DNA of 13,029 nt. Source: JAZDRH01 sp047470865 (GTDB taxonomy: Bacteria; Pseudomonadota; Gammaproteobacteria; Pseudomonadales; Pseudomonadaceae). Both the position numbers and the translations under genes were made by a program. Shown piece after piece: positions 1 to 6,847 of the stretch (the first letter of the stretch is position 1; the number at the start of each line of letters is the position of its first letter). Below the pieces are notes generated by a model. The model had not been told where the DNA came from, made no database searches, and worked only from the letters and a program-made list of their open reading frames with translations. The DNA lies in NCBI RefSeq assembly GCF_047470865.1, contig NZ_JAZDRH010000045.1, positions 1 through 13,029 on the forward strand. Direction: 5' to 3'.

Positions 1-74
1 ATTGAAAAGAAAATATGGAATTTCATTAGTTTTATATTGTTATTATTGTATATTTCGCCAGTCCATTTGTTCAT
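1..74 (-). CDS. Partial CDS at left edge, unidentified
   Basis: An open frame reads leftward from ATG at 74-72 and runs without a stop into the window edge, giving 24 codons beginning MNKWTGEIYNNNN. It is preceded by a good ribosome binding site, AAGGA on the minus strand at 86-82, 7 nt before the ATG. Upstream is a strong promoter-like arrangement (-10 TATAGT at 111-106 and an FNR/Dnr-type box at 148-135). A second in-frame ATG 17 codons in starts MKFHIFFS, which looks like the start of a signal peptide, but it has no ribosome binding site of its own. The visible piece is too short to assign a family. That a real gene begins here is inferred from the RBS, promoter and open frame together; a short chance frame remains possible. 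Confidence 0.5.
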   Translation of the reverse strand, partial: MNKWTGEIYNNNNIKLMKFHIFFS

Positions 75-105
75 GTGATTTTCCTTTTTATGAGTATCCT
101 AGGTG

Positions 106-148
106 ACTATAATGAAAAAAATATGGAGCCTAATTTGATGTGAATCAG
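106..148 (-). promoter_or_regulatory. FNR/Dnr-type box plus -10, leftward promoter
   Basis: TTGATGTGAATCAG at 135-148 matches TTGAT-N4-ATCAA at 9 of 10 bases. Reading leftward, a -10 hexamer TATAGT (111-106, 5 of 6 to TATAAT) starts after a 23-nt gap. If transcription starts near 100, the box centre lies at about -41.5, the class II position for Crp/Fnr activators. The start codon of the leftward gene is 67.5 nt from the box centre. The matches are seen directly; binding by the Dnr-like regulator at 4066-4845 is inferred. Confidence 0.6.
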
Positions 149-204
149 CTTCTCCCGAATAAGCTAATTCTGAATTTTAAGTATTATACTTATCTTTAAA
201 ATCG

Positions 205-222
205 TTTGACTGATTAGTCAAA
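205..222. promoter_or_regulatory. 18-bp inverted repeat, operator-like
   Basis: TTTGACTGATTAGTCAAA consists of perfect 7-bp arms (205-211 and 216-222) around GATT. It lies 139 nt before the lipoprotein start. The half-sites are TTGA and TCAA, but 8 nt separate them instead of the 6 of an FNR box, so it is not counted with the Dnr-type sites. It could be an operator for another dimeric regulator. No function is assigned. Confidence 0.25.
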
Positions 223-360
223 ATTCCAGTTTAGTGGACTATTGCAAAGAAGTGAATAGCTTTTCTTGTATAGTGAAGCTCATGATGCTGTTGTGGTATA
301 TAAGCCTCATACACCTCCCAATAAAACTGAGCAGTATTGGATTAATTTGTAGGAGAGAAC

Positions 361-942
361 ATGAAAAAAAGTATTTTATCGCTAACCTTGCTTTCAACAT
401 TGCTGATGAGTGGTTGCGGTACCACTGGAAATAACGAAAATTTATGGGCGCGCACGTCTGATCTGATTGGGAGAGCGATGAGCTTTGTTAACGAGGCTGA
501 AGAATGGGAAGCCTATAGCCTTGAAAAAACGAAGCAAGGCGTTGTGTATTCGACGGCTACCGAGGCAGATTTAAAAGTAGTCAGTCAGCGTATGGATGCA
601 GAGTATGCGGCTGCTATTGATCGCTTGGCTCGCCCATTTGTTGAAAGTGAGAAAATGGGAACAGATCTGACCAATGAAAATCAAGGCTATCAGTTTACAT
701 ATAACCATGTGATGCTTGTAAAAACCAAATCTTCTGGAAGCACTATTGGCTACTGCGTGAATTATGATTCAGATCGATATGATCGCAATGGAAAACTCAT
801 CGCTGTTAGTGCAGATAAAAAAATTAGGAAAAACTTTATTTATGTTGCGGTTGATAAACCAATATCAGCCAGTACAGCCAGTGGTGACTTCACTAAAGTT
901 ATGTGTGGTGAGAGCTTTTATAATAAATACAAAGGCTCATAA
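361..942 (+). CDS. Predicted lipoprotein, family not recognised
   Basis: A 193-residue protein with a type II signal peptide: two lysines at residues 2-3, a hydrophobic core, and the lipobox-like stretch L-M-S-G-C with the lipidated cysteine at residue 19. Met at -3 is somewhat atypical but tolerated. The next residues G-T-T-G give no obvious inner-membrane retention (no Asp at +2), so outer-membrane sorting is the simpler guess. Two further cysteines (in GYCVNYD and KVMCGES) could pair in the periplasm. A strong RBS, GGAGAG, stands just before the ATG. I recognise no domain in the mature part. The gene appears monocistronic, with a convergent acetyltransferase gene on its right and an AT-rich intergenic region of nearly 290 nt on its left. 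Coding status is well supported; function is unknown. Confidence 0.8.
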   Translation: MKKSILSLTLLSTLLMSGCGTTGNNENLWARTSDLIGRAMSFVNEAEEWEAYSLEKTKQGVVYSTATEADLKVVSQRMDAEYAAAIDRLARPFVESEKMGTDLTNENQGYQFTYNHVMLVKTKSSGSTIGYCVNYDSDRYDRNGKLIAVSADKKIRKNFIYVAVDKPISASTASGDFTKVMCGESFYNKYKGS

Positions 943-963
943 AAAAAGTGCACAGTGGCTCCT

Positions 964-995
964 GCTTAAAGCCTAGCTAAGGCAAGGCTTTAAGC
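964..995. terminator. Perfect 11-bp hairpin between convergent genes
   Basis: GCTTAAAGCCT (964-974) and AGGCTTTAAGC (985-995) form a perfect 11-bp stem around a 10-nt loop, 21 nt past the lipoprotein stop and about 70 nt from the stop of the convergent acetyltransferase gene. No good T-run follows on either side, so it is a weak intrinsic terminator at best, or an mRNA 3'-end stabilising hairpin serving both genes. Confidence 0.4.
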
Positions 996-1067
996 TAAAT
1001 AGAATAATAGGTGCTTAGTAGGCAAATGGACTGACTAAAATTGCTCAGTGGTTTGCTAGTTTTGCCT

Positions 1068-1709
1068 TTAAGCCAACCAGTTTTTTAGACTGTCTTCTAA
1101 AAAATCAATATCATTTGAGCATAATGCCGCTTGTATAGCGTTGAATTGCTCGGTCGGCAGTTGATAAATATTTAGTGCTAATAACCGATCTATAATTGCT
1201 TGAGAAAAACGTTGTTTAACTACTTTGGCGGGGTTGCCTGCAACCACAGTGTAAGGTGCAACGTCCTTGGTTACGATAGCCCCAGAGGCAATGACTGCGC
1301 CTTCACCAATACATACTCCAGGCATCAACATGGCGCGCATCCCAATCCATGCGCCATCACCAATATGGGTGTCACCTTTGCCTTGATAGGCCTGAGTAAT
1401 ATGTTCCAAAAAAGGATATAAGCTAAACCAATCCATACGGTGAGTGTGGTTGCCGCCCATTAAAATAACAGCTTCAGCACCAATACAGACATAATCACCA
1501 ACATAAAGTTGATCAATTTCCCATTGAGGTTCCCATGCTTGGCGGCTGTACTCATCGCCGTATAAATAACGCACCACGCTGTGCTCAAAACTGCCAGTCC
1601 AGGCATCGCTGTAATAACTGTGTTGACCTTTAATATGAATATTTGGGTTGCTTGTGGTTTGGTGCAGATACTCAACGTTTGACCAATGTTTTTCGTTATT
1701 TCGGCTCAT
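1068..1709 (-). CDS. CatB/Vat-type xenobiotic acetyltransferase
   Basis: A 213-residue left-handed beta-helix (hexapeptide) acyltransferase of the CatB/Vat (xenobiotic acetyltransferase) group. These enzymes move acetyl from acetyl-CoA to a hydroxyl of chloramphenicol, streptogramin A or an unknown natural acceptor. Visible marks are the N-terminal NPNI-x-I-K-G-x-HSYYS segment typical of CatB, the active-site block GGNHTHRMDW with the likely catalytic His90, imperfect hexapeptide repeats from about residue 110 to 150 (IGDGAWIG, MPGVCIGEGAVI, SGAIVTKDV) and the closing GNPAKVVKQRF. Length matches the family (about 210). AGGAG stands 7 nt before the ATG. The gene is divergent from the TonB receptor gene and alone in its unit. 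Whether it gives drug resistance cannot be told: many chromosomal homologues have no known substrate. Confidence 0.85.
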   Translation of the reverse strand: MSRNNEKHWSNVEYLHQTTSNPNIHIKGQHSYYSDAWTGSFEHSVVRYLYGDEYSRQAWEPQWEIDQLYVGDYVCIGAEAVILMGGNHTHRMDWFSLYPFLEHITQAYQGKGDTHIGDGAWIGMRAMLMPGVCIGEGAVIASGAIVTKDVAPYTVVAGNPAKVVKQRFSQAIIDRLLALNIYQLPTEQFNAIQAALCSNDIDFLEDSLKNWLA

Positions 1710-1826
1710 AATTGCTCCTAAGATTAACGATTAAAAAATGATTGCGAATTAAACTAACTTAAAAAGCTAATAAATCCCAATAAAACAAGCGGATAAAGAA
1801 CATAGAAATCATGTAATTTTAGCAAC

Positions 1827-1869
1827 TTGACAATTATCAATTGAGAATACTTATCATTAGCTTTAGATT
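1827..1869 (+). promoter_or_regulatory. FNR/Dnr-type box plus -10, receptor promoter
   Basis: TTGACAATTATCAA at 1827-1840 matches TTGAT-N4-ATCAA at 9 of 10 bases, with AATT as spacer. A -10-like hexamer TAGATT (1864-1869, 4 of 6) begins after a 23-nt gap. A start near 1875 would put the box centre at -41.5. The box centre is 75.5 nt from the receptor ATG. The spacer and right half are identical to the site before the binding-protein operon. Binding by the regulator encoded downstream is inferred. Confidence 0.6.
1842..1856 (+). promoter_or_regulatory. Fur-like box in receptor promoter
   Basis: TGAGAATACTTATCA matches the 7-1-7 Fur consensus TGATAAT-N-ATTATCA at 12 of 14 positions. It lies directly between the FNR/Dnr-type box and the -10-like hexamer, where a bound repressor would block RNA polymerase. 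Iron (or another metal) repression of a TonB receptor gene is common; here it is inferred from the motif. Confidence 0.55.
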
Positions 1870-1908
1870 GGCTGAGTGTTTTGTATCTTTTCTTGTCAGG
1901 AGCTATTT

Positions 1909-3972
1909 ATGCCCTCGCCATTTCCACGATTAACCGTCAGCTGTTTAACGCTGCTGAGTATTCCATTTTCCTTTGCAAATACAGTTGAGCTGGATGGTCA
2001 AGTAGTCACTGCGCGTGGTTATGATAGTGATAGTTTTACAACGCCACAGGCCATTACAGTGGTTAAACCCGATGCTACAGATCATGGTGTAGTGGGGGAG
2101 TTATTTCGTGGGCAAGCAGGTTTAGCCTTACAAAACGATGGTGCTTGGGGGCAAAACCCAGTTATTCGAGGATTAAGTAAAGAAAGTATTGTGATTATGG
2201 TTGACGGCTTTCGGGTTAATTCTGCTCAGCCACAAGGTGCCATTGCGTCCTTTGCGAGCTTAGGATTATTAGAGCGCGCTGAAGTTGTGAAAGGGCCTAG
2301 CTCCGTAGTGCATGGCAGCGGGGCTATGGGCGGGGTAGTGAATATGCTAACGCCAGAAGCACAGTTTTCAGAGCAGTTTAAGTTAGGCGGACGCTTTGCT
2401 ACTTCATATAGTACGGTGGATAAAGCCACTACAGGCGCTGGCTTAGTAACGTTAAGTGATACAAACACTGCCTTGTTAGTAGGTGTGGCGGCTAACAATG
2501 TACATGATTATAAAAGCCCAGATGGGCGTGTAAAACGCACAGGCTATAACTCAGATAGTTATCTTTTAAAGTTTAAACAGCGTTTAGCCGAGGACGTTGT
2601 ATTTCGTGTTAATTTGCAGCGCCATAATGATGAAGATGTATGGTTTCCAGGTTCGGCGCGAACAGGCGGAAAACCCGGTGGTGCAGGTTTGCCACCACCG
2701 CTGGGAACAGTCACTATTCATTCACCCAATCAGCACCGCGAATTATTATCTGTAGGCTTAGATTTACCTGTATTAAATGGTAACTTATCAACGGATGTTT
2801 ATCGTCAAGAAATGTACCGTGAAATTCGAGCCTATGCTGAGCGTTTACAGCGTGATTACATGCACAACCAAGTGCGTTTTGTTACTCATGGGTTACGTAG
2901 CCAATGGAATGGTGCCATCACAGATAACCACTGGCTCTCGGTAGGTGTTGATGCCTGGAAAATGGAAGGCAAACCCAAACGCTATATCAGCAATAATGCG
3001 CCGTTCTTTAACAAGTTTGTACGCAATGATCCCTTTAAAGGTGGTGAAATTAAATCTATTGGTGTGTTCGTACAAGATGAGTTTTCTATCGGTTCTAGCT
3101 TAGTGACCCTTGGCGCACGTTATGACCGTGTTTCAGGAGATGCCAAGCAAAAAGGTGAATCACAAACGACGGGTTTAAGCCGCAGTGATAATAATCTGTC
3201 ATGGAATGTAGGTGTCGTTCAGCCGCTGACGGAAACCTTAAATCTGTATGGTAATTTAGGACAAGCCTACCGTGCGCCTGATATGCGTGAGCGCTTTGAA
3301 GGCTCAGCACGTGGTGATGGTTATTTCCACTTTGGCAATCCTCAGCTAAAGCCAGAACGCTCGCTAACCGCTGAATTGGGCTTAAAAGGACGTAACGGTG
3401 AGCAAAGCTTCCAAGTGGCTACCTTCTATACACAAATTGATGACTTTATTGCAGGGCGTGTTACGAACCAAGTTCATCCACAAAATCGCCTACCAATGAA
3501 GCGTACAGAAAACCTTGATAAAGTAATTATCTATGGCGTGGAAGGTGACTTTAATTACCCAGTGGCTGATTTCATGTTCGATGCTGGTTTTACATGGTTA
3601 CGTGGTAAAAACAAGCAAGATAATGAGCCGTTGTATCAAATGCCAGCCCCTGAAATGCGCTTAGGCATTGGGCAGCCGACAGATATCGGTTTGTCATGGC
3701 ATGCGGGCTTACGTTTGGTAGCTAAGCAAGACCGTATTGCAAAGCGCTTTAGTAATGGCAGTGAGAATAAAACGGCAGGCTTTGTTACCGCTGACGCTCA
3801 GCTAGGCTACGGTTTTGGGCAGGTGGCGGGTTTGTCAGCCTTACGTGTTGATGCGCGCCTTAGCAATATTGCCGACAAAACCTACCATGAACATTTAACT
3901 GAAGGGTTAAGTGGTTATGAAATCAAAGCACCGGGCCGTAGTTTAACCTTGGCAATCAGTGGCAGCTTTTGA
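1909..3972 (+). CDS. TonB-dependent outer-membrane receptor
   Basis: An outer-membrane gated beta-barrel that takes up a scarce ligand using energy from TonB-ExbB-ExbD. I chose the ATG at 1909 (687 residues) over an in-frame GTG at 1876: AGGAG lies 6 nt before it, and the protein then begins with a clean signal peptide ending near SFA-NTVELD (residues 21-29). A TonB-box-like VELDGQVVTA follows, then the plug at about residues 45-150 (PVIRGLSKESIVIMVDG, VVKGPSSVVHGSGAMGGVVN), and a barrel ending in ...LAISGSF with the terminal Phe needed for BAM insertion. A Gly/Pro-rich loop with TGGKPGGAGLPPP lies near residue 265. The plug is unlike the copper receptors NosA/OprC. The ligand is unknown; heme, siderophore or another metal complex are candidates. 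The promoter carries Dnr-type and Fur-like boxes, suggesting joint control with the transporter operon at 4842-8642. Confidence 0.92.
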   Translation: MPSPFPRLTVSCLTLLSIPFSFANTVELDGQVVTARGYDSDSFTTPQAITVVKPDATDHGVVGELFRGQAGLALQNDGAWGQNPVIRGLSKESIVIMVDGFRVNSAQPQGAIASFASLGLLERAEVVKGPSSVVHGSGAMGGVVNMLTPEAQFSEQFKLGGRFATSYSTVDKATTGAGLVTLSDTNTALLVGVAANNVHDYKSPDGRVKRTGYNSDSYLLKFKQRLAEDVVFRVNLQRHNDEDVWFPGSARTGGKPGGAGLPPPLGTVTIHSPNQHRELLSVGLDLPVLNGNLSTDVYRQEMYREIRAYAERLQRDYMHNQVRFVTHGLRSQWNGAITDNHWLSVGVDAWKMEGKPKRYISNNAPFFNKFVRNDPFKGGEIKSIGVFVQDEFSIGSSLVTLGARYDRVSGDAKQKGESQTTGLSRSDNNLSWNVGVVQPLTETLNLYGNLGQAYRAPDMRERFEGSARGDGYFHFGNPQLKPERSLTAELGLKGRNGEQSFQVATFYTQIDDFIAGRVTNQVHPQNRLPMKRTENLDKVIIYGVEGDFNYPVADFMFDAGFTWLRGKNKQDNEPLYQMPAPEMRLGIGQPTDIGLSWHAGLRLVAKQDRIAKRFSNGSENKTAGFVTADAQLGYGFGQVAGLSALRVDARLSNIADKTYHEHLTEGLSGYEIKAPGRSLTLAISGSF

Positions 3973-3992
3973 TTTACAACTGTGGTAAAACG

Positions 3993-4035
3993 AGCTGTTA
4001 GTCATAGATTTATAGGCTAACAGCTTTTGCTTTTG
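3993..4035 (+). terminator. Intrinsic terminator after TonB receptor
   Basis: AGCTGTTAG (3993-4001) pairs perfectly with CTAACAGCT (4017-4025) across a 15-nt loop, followed by a T-rich tail TTTGCTTTTGTG. It begins 20 nt past the receptor stop and separates that transcript from the regulator gene, which therefore probably has its own weak promoter or relies on read-through. Confidence 0.7.
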
Positions 4036-4065
4036 TGTAATTTTCAACGCTAGGAATGCAAGGCT

Positions 4066-4845
4066 ATGAGTACATTATTATCGTTTTCACTCCATAAACA
4101 GTCTTTTCTAGCGCAGTTAGAACCTAGTTTAAAAACGCAACTATTGGCTCAGGCGTCATTACTCCATATTAAAGCTAGCGAGCATGTTTTTTATTTTGAG
4201 CAAGAAGCAGAGTATTTTTATCTGATTGAAAGCGGTTCGGTGTGCTTGTATCGCCCTAGTTTTAAAGGGGACGAGAAAGTTTTTCAAACCCTTGAAGCAG
4301 GTGACAGCATGGCTGAAACCTTAATGTTTGTGCCTAATGCGCAATATCCGTTATCCGCGCAAGCAGTCACAGATAGCCAGCTACAACAAATACCTAAAAA
4401 AGTCTTATTAAACCTTTGTCAGACGCAGCCTAGTTTAGCTATGCAATTGTTAGAGGGGATGGCGCTGGCAATTACGCAATCATTAAACCGTATTGATTTA
4501 CTCACCATTAGTAATGCGGCTCAACGTATGGTGACTTACTTTGTTGATTTATATATCCAAAAAAATAGTGCTTGGCTAACCTTGCCTACCAGCCAAATTG
4601 TCTTAGCGCGCCAACTCAATATTGCGCCTGAAACCTTTTCACGGCAGATGGCGAGCTTTCGTAAAGCAGGTTTTATTGGCGGGCGTAACCCTGATATTGT
4701 GTTATTAGATATTGAAGGCCTGTGTGCCAGCGTGGATTTGCCTGTGCCTAAATTGCAAAGCCACAGTGCAAGCCGCCAATTAAGTAGAGGCTTACTTGAT
4801 TGCTGTAGTTATCTAAAGTGCAGATTAGGTAAAACTACAGGTTAA
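4066..4845 (+). CDS. Dnr-type Crp/Fnr family transcription regulator
   Basis: A 259-residue dimeric regulator. Residues about 20-110 form the cyclic-nucleotide-like sensor domain, 125-160 the dimer helix, 165-215 the winged helix. The stretch KGDEKVFQTLEAGDSMAETLMFV and the dimer-helix region IDLLTISNAAQRMVTYFV resemble Dnr, the NO-responsive activator of denitrification genes in Pseudomonas, as I recall its sequence. There is no N-terminal cysteine cluster, so it is not an Fe-S FNR. The recognition helix reads APETFSRQM; E189, S192 and R193 are spaced as in FNR E209/S212/R213, predicting binding to TTGAT-N4-ATCAA. A tail of about 35 residues past the usual Dnr end holds C246, C247 and C252, which is unusual. 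RBS TAGGAA at 4051. The gene converges on NnrS with a 4-nt stop overlap. No FNR-type box precedes it, so autoregulation is not evident. Confidence 0.88.
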   Translation: MSTLLSFSLHKQSFLAQLEPSLKTQLLAQASLLHIKASEHVFYFEQEAEYFYLIESGSVCLYRPSFKGDEKVFQTLEAGDSMAETLMFVPNAQYPLSAQAVTDSQLQQIPKKVLLNLCQTQPSLAMQLLEGMALAITQSLNRIDLLTISNAAQRMVTYFVDLYIQKNSAWLTLPTSQIVLARQLNIAPETFSRQMASFRKAGFIGGRNPDIVLLDIEGLCASVDLPVPKLQSHSASRQLSRGLLDCCSYLKCRLGKTTG

Positions 4846-6062
4846 TGATGGCTTGGTTCTTCGCAGCCGCATAAGGCATCTTCACGTTTGCGCCATAAAA
4901 TAGGCAGCACATAGATGGCGTATAAGCTAAATACGGCTAGCCAAAGAATGCCTGCTAATAAAATCCATGTTTGAAAATACGCTAAATAACTCACAAAACC
5001 GGCCAGTGCTCGGCTAATAGTGGCTGCGATTAATAACAACACAGCACAAGGGAGCCAAATACGTCGATCAAGCCATAAACCTGAGTGAATCCGCGAAACA
5101 ATATTAAGTACGGTAAAGATAGAAACCGTCATAGCGCCTACGGTCAATAGATGTCGTCCTGTTGATGGTAAAATAGGCGCCTTTAAATAGGCTAAACCTA
5201 GCAATCCATAACCCAATGCCATTAACCAATAGCTGCTGTAAAGCATTAAGGCAAAACGGCTAAATAATGCTTTGCCAATATGCCAATCATTTAACAGATT
5301 AAACACTGCCGCCATGGCGGCTAAAGATAGCCAGCCTGTAATGGCACTGGTGCCAAAGATAAGTTCAGCGATAGCACAGATAATAATGCTGGTAATGGCT
5401 AAGTAACGTAGTGGAGGGCGGGCGATATAGACTAGATCTGTTGTCGTATCATCTTTATTTTCTACCTTGTTATTCATCACGCTCATAGAAATACGGCTGG
5501 TGGCAACAATGATGAGTATCATTAATAAATGCACACAGCTATATAACCAAATAAGCGCATTTTTATTCATTAGCAACTGACTAAAAAAAACAACCTGCAA
5601 TAAGGCAATTGCCAATAGTGAAAGTGGGAAGCTCAATTGTTTTTTGCGTGAAAATTGCCAAACAGGCGGCGTGATATAGCGTAATAAGATCAGCCAAAAT
5701 ACAAGATTTAAAATCAGTGCTGGGTAAAGACTAACCAAGCCAGAGCTAAAATAGGCAAGGCGGGCGCCTAACCAAACACTGCTTAGACACAGGCTAAGGC
5801 GTGGAGACAGTGCGGGTGTTTGGGTGAACTCAGGAATAGCGGTGAGCACAAAACCAGCAATGGCGGCGCTGGCAAAGCCGAAAATAAGCTCATGGGCGTG
5901 CCATACAAGCCAGCCGCCTGGTATTTGCCATAAGCTAATCCAACCTAGACTGTAACTTAACCAAAGGCCCATAAACAGCAGCGCACTAAGGCAGGTAAGA
6001 GTAAAAAAAGGGCGGAATCCACAATAAAATAATGGTCTTTGGCTGAGTTTAAGGTCTTTCAT
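4842..6062 (-). CDS. nnrS: NnrS family membrane protein
   Basis: A polytopic inner-membrane protein of about 12 helices. NnrS proteins are tied to nitric oxide stress and denitrification; the Rhodobacter protein was reported to contain heme and copper. Family marks: FRPFF near the N-terminus, W-H-A-H-E followed by LIFGFASAAIAGFVLTAIPEFT (the HAHE histidines about residues 55 and 57), and GRHLLTVGAMTV in the second half. I start at ATG 6062-6060 (406 residues): it overlaps the ATPase stop as ATGA, indicating translational coupling; an upstream in-frame ATG at 6071 adds three residues and is less likely. The C-terminus ends in C-G-C-E-E-P-S-H-H, a possible metal ligand set. It is last in the four-gene operon and converges on the regulator. 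Family assignment is firm; the biochemical role is not. Confidence 0.9.
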   Translation of the reverse strand: MKDLKLSQRPLFYCGFRPFFTLTCLSALLFMGLWLSYSLGWISLWQIPGGWLVWHAHELIFGFASAAIAGFVLTAIPEFTQTPALSPRLSLCLSSVWLGARLAYFSSGLVSLYPALILNLVFWLILLRYITPPVWQFSRKKQLSFPLSLLAIALLQVVFFSQLLMNKNALIWLYSCVHLLMILIIVATSRISMSVMNNKVENKDDTTTDLVYIARPPLRYLAITSIIICAIAELIFGTSAITGWLSLAAMAAVFNLLNDWHIGKALFSRFALMLYSSYWLMALGYGLLGLAYLKAPILPSTGRHLLTVGAMTVSIFTVLNIVSRIHSGLWLDRRIWLPCAVLLLIAATISRALAGFVSYLAYFQTWILLAGILWLAVFSLYAIYVLPILWRKREDALCGCEEPSHH

Positions 6063-6847
6063 ACAGCGCAACCTGTGTGCGTGTGCTGAGCGTGGCAGGC
6101 TTCTGGCAAAGGCTCATCAGACAAGCCAAAGCCGCTGCGAATAATAGCATCTTGCATAAGCTCGCCTGTGGTTTGGAATATCCAGCGATCATCACGTAGC
6201 GCATGGGGTTGTTCAATAGCATATTCGCCAACAATACGCCCGGGCTGGGCAGCAAGCATTAATACGCGGTCAGCTAAGCGTACGGCTTCCATTAGGTCAT
6301 GGGTAATCATCAAAATACTGGTAGCCCCTTTTATGATTTGCTGGCGCACCAGTGCATACATTTCCAGTTTTAAACCAATATCTAAGGCTGAAAATGGCTC
6401 ATCCAGCAATAATAAGTCAGGGGTGATGGACAAGGCTCTAGCCAAAGCTACACGGCTTTGCATGCCGCCAGATAATTCATGCGGGTATTTCGTTAAGTCT
6501 TCGCTGGCTAACCCTACAGTAAAGGCCATTTCAGCCGCTCGTTTATGACGCGCTGTTTTGTTGATAGCTAAAGCTTTTAAGCCTAATGCAATATTATCTA
6601 AGGTGTTTTTCCACGGCAGTAAGCGTGGCTCTTGGAACATGCAGGCCATGCCACGAAAACCATTATGTATCTTGCCTTCACTAGCCGTTAATAAACCGGC
6701 TACAAGGTGTAGTAAAGTACTTTTCCCACAGCCAGAAGGGCCAACAAGGGCAACTGTTTCCCCAGCGTTGAGCTGTAGGTTAATAGAGCTTAGTACTTCA
6801 CTAAAGCCGTATTTATGAGATAGCCCTTGAATAACCAGTTGGCTCAT
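6059..6847 (-). CDS. ABC importer ATPase, NitT/TauT type
   Basis: A 262-residue cytoplasmic nucleotide-binding subunit powering import with the permease encoded just upstream. Walker A GPSGCGKST at 36-44, Q-loop MFQEPRLLPW at about 70-79, signature LSGGM at 125-129, Walker B LLLLDE at 145-150, H-loop His183. The Q-loop wording (FQEPRLLPW) and length match ATPases of the nitrate/sulfonate/taurine/thiamine-precursor importers. Unusual is the C-terminal tail: after residue 250 come C-H-A-Q-H-T-H-T-G-C, a cluster of two Cys and three His that could bind a metal and is not a standard part of the fold. Start and stop both overlap neighbours by 4 nt (ATGA), so the subunits are translationally coupled. 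Transport function is certain by family; the substrate is not determinable from this subunit. Confidence 0.92.
   Translation of the reverse strand: MSQLVIQGLSHKYGFSEVLSSINLQLNAGETVALVGPSGCGKSTLLHLVAGLLTASEGKIHNGFRGMACMFQEPRLLPWKNTLDNIALGLKALAINKTARHKRAAEMAFTVGLASEDLTKYPHELSGGMQSRVALARALSITPDLLLLDEPFSALDIGLKLEMYALVRQQIIKGATSILMITHDLMEAVRLADRVLMLAAQPGRIVGEYAIEQPHALRDDRWIFQTTGELMQDAIIRSGFGLSDEPLPEACHAQHTHTGCAV

Noticed and set aside
205..222. Palindrome as a fourth FNR/Dnr box
   Set aside because: TTGA and TCAA are separated by 8 nt; the FNR/Dnr consensus needs 6.
234..434. Short rightward open frame overlapping the lipoprotein start
   Set aside because: It has no ribosome binding site, overlaps the well-supported lipoprotein gene in another frame, and shows no family features.
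1909..3972. TonB receptor as the copper receptor NosA/OprC
   Set aside because: The plug (RGLSKESIVIMVDG, VVKGPSSVVHGSGAMGG) does not resemble the NosA/OprC plug as I recall it, which has a cysteine-containing loop after the RG motif. Only a general TonB-dependent receptor call is supported.
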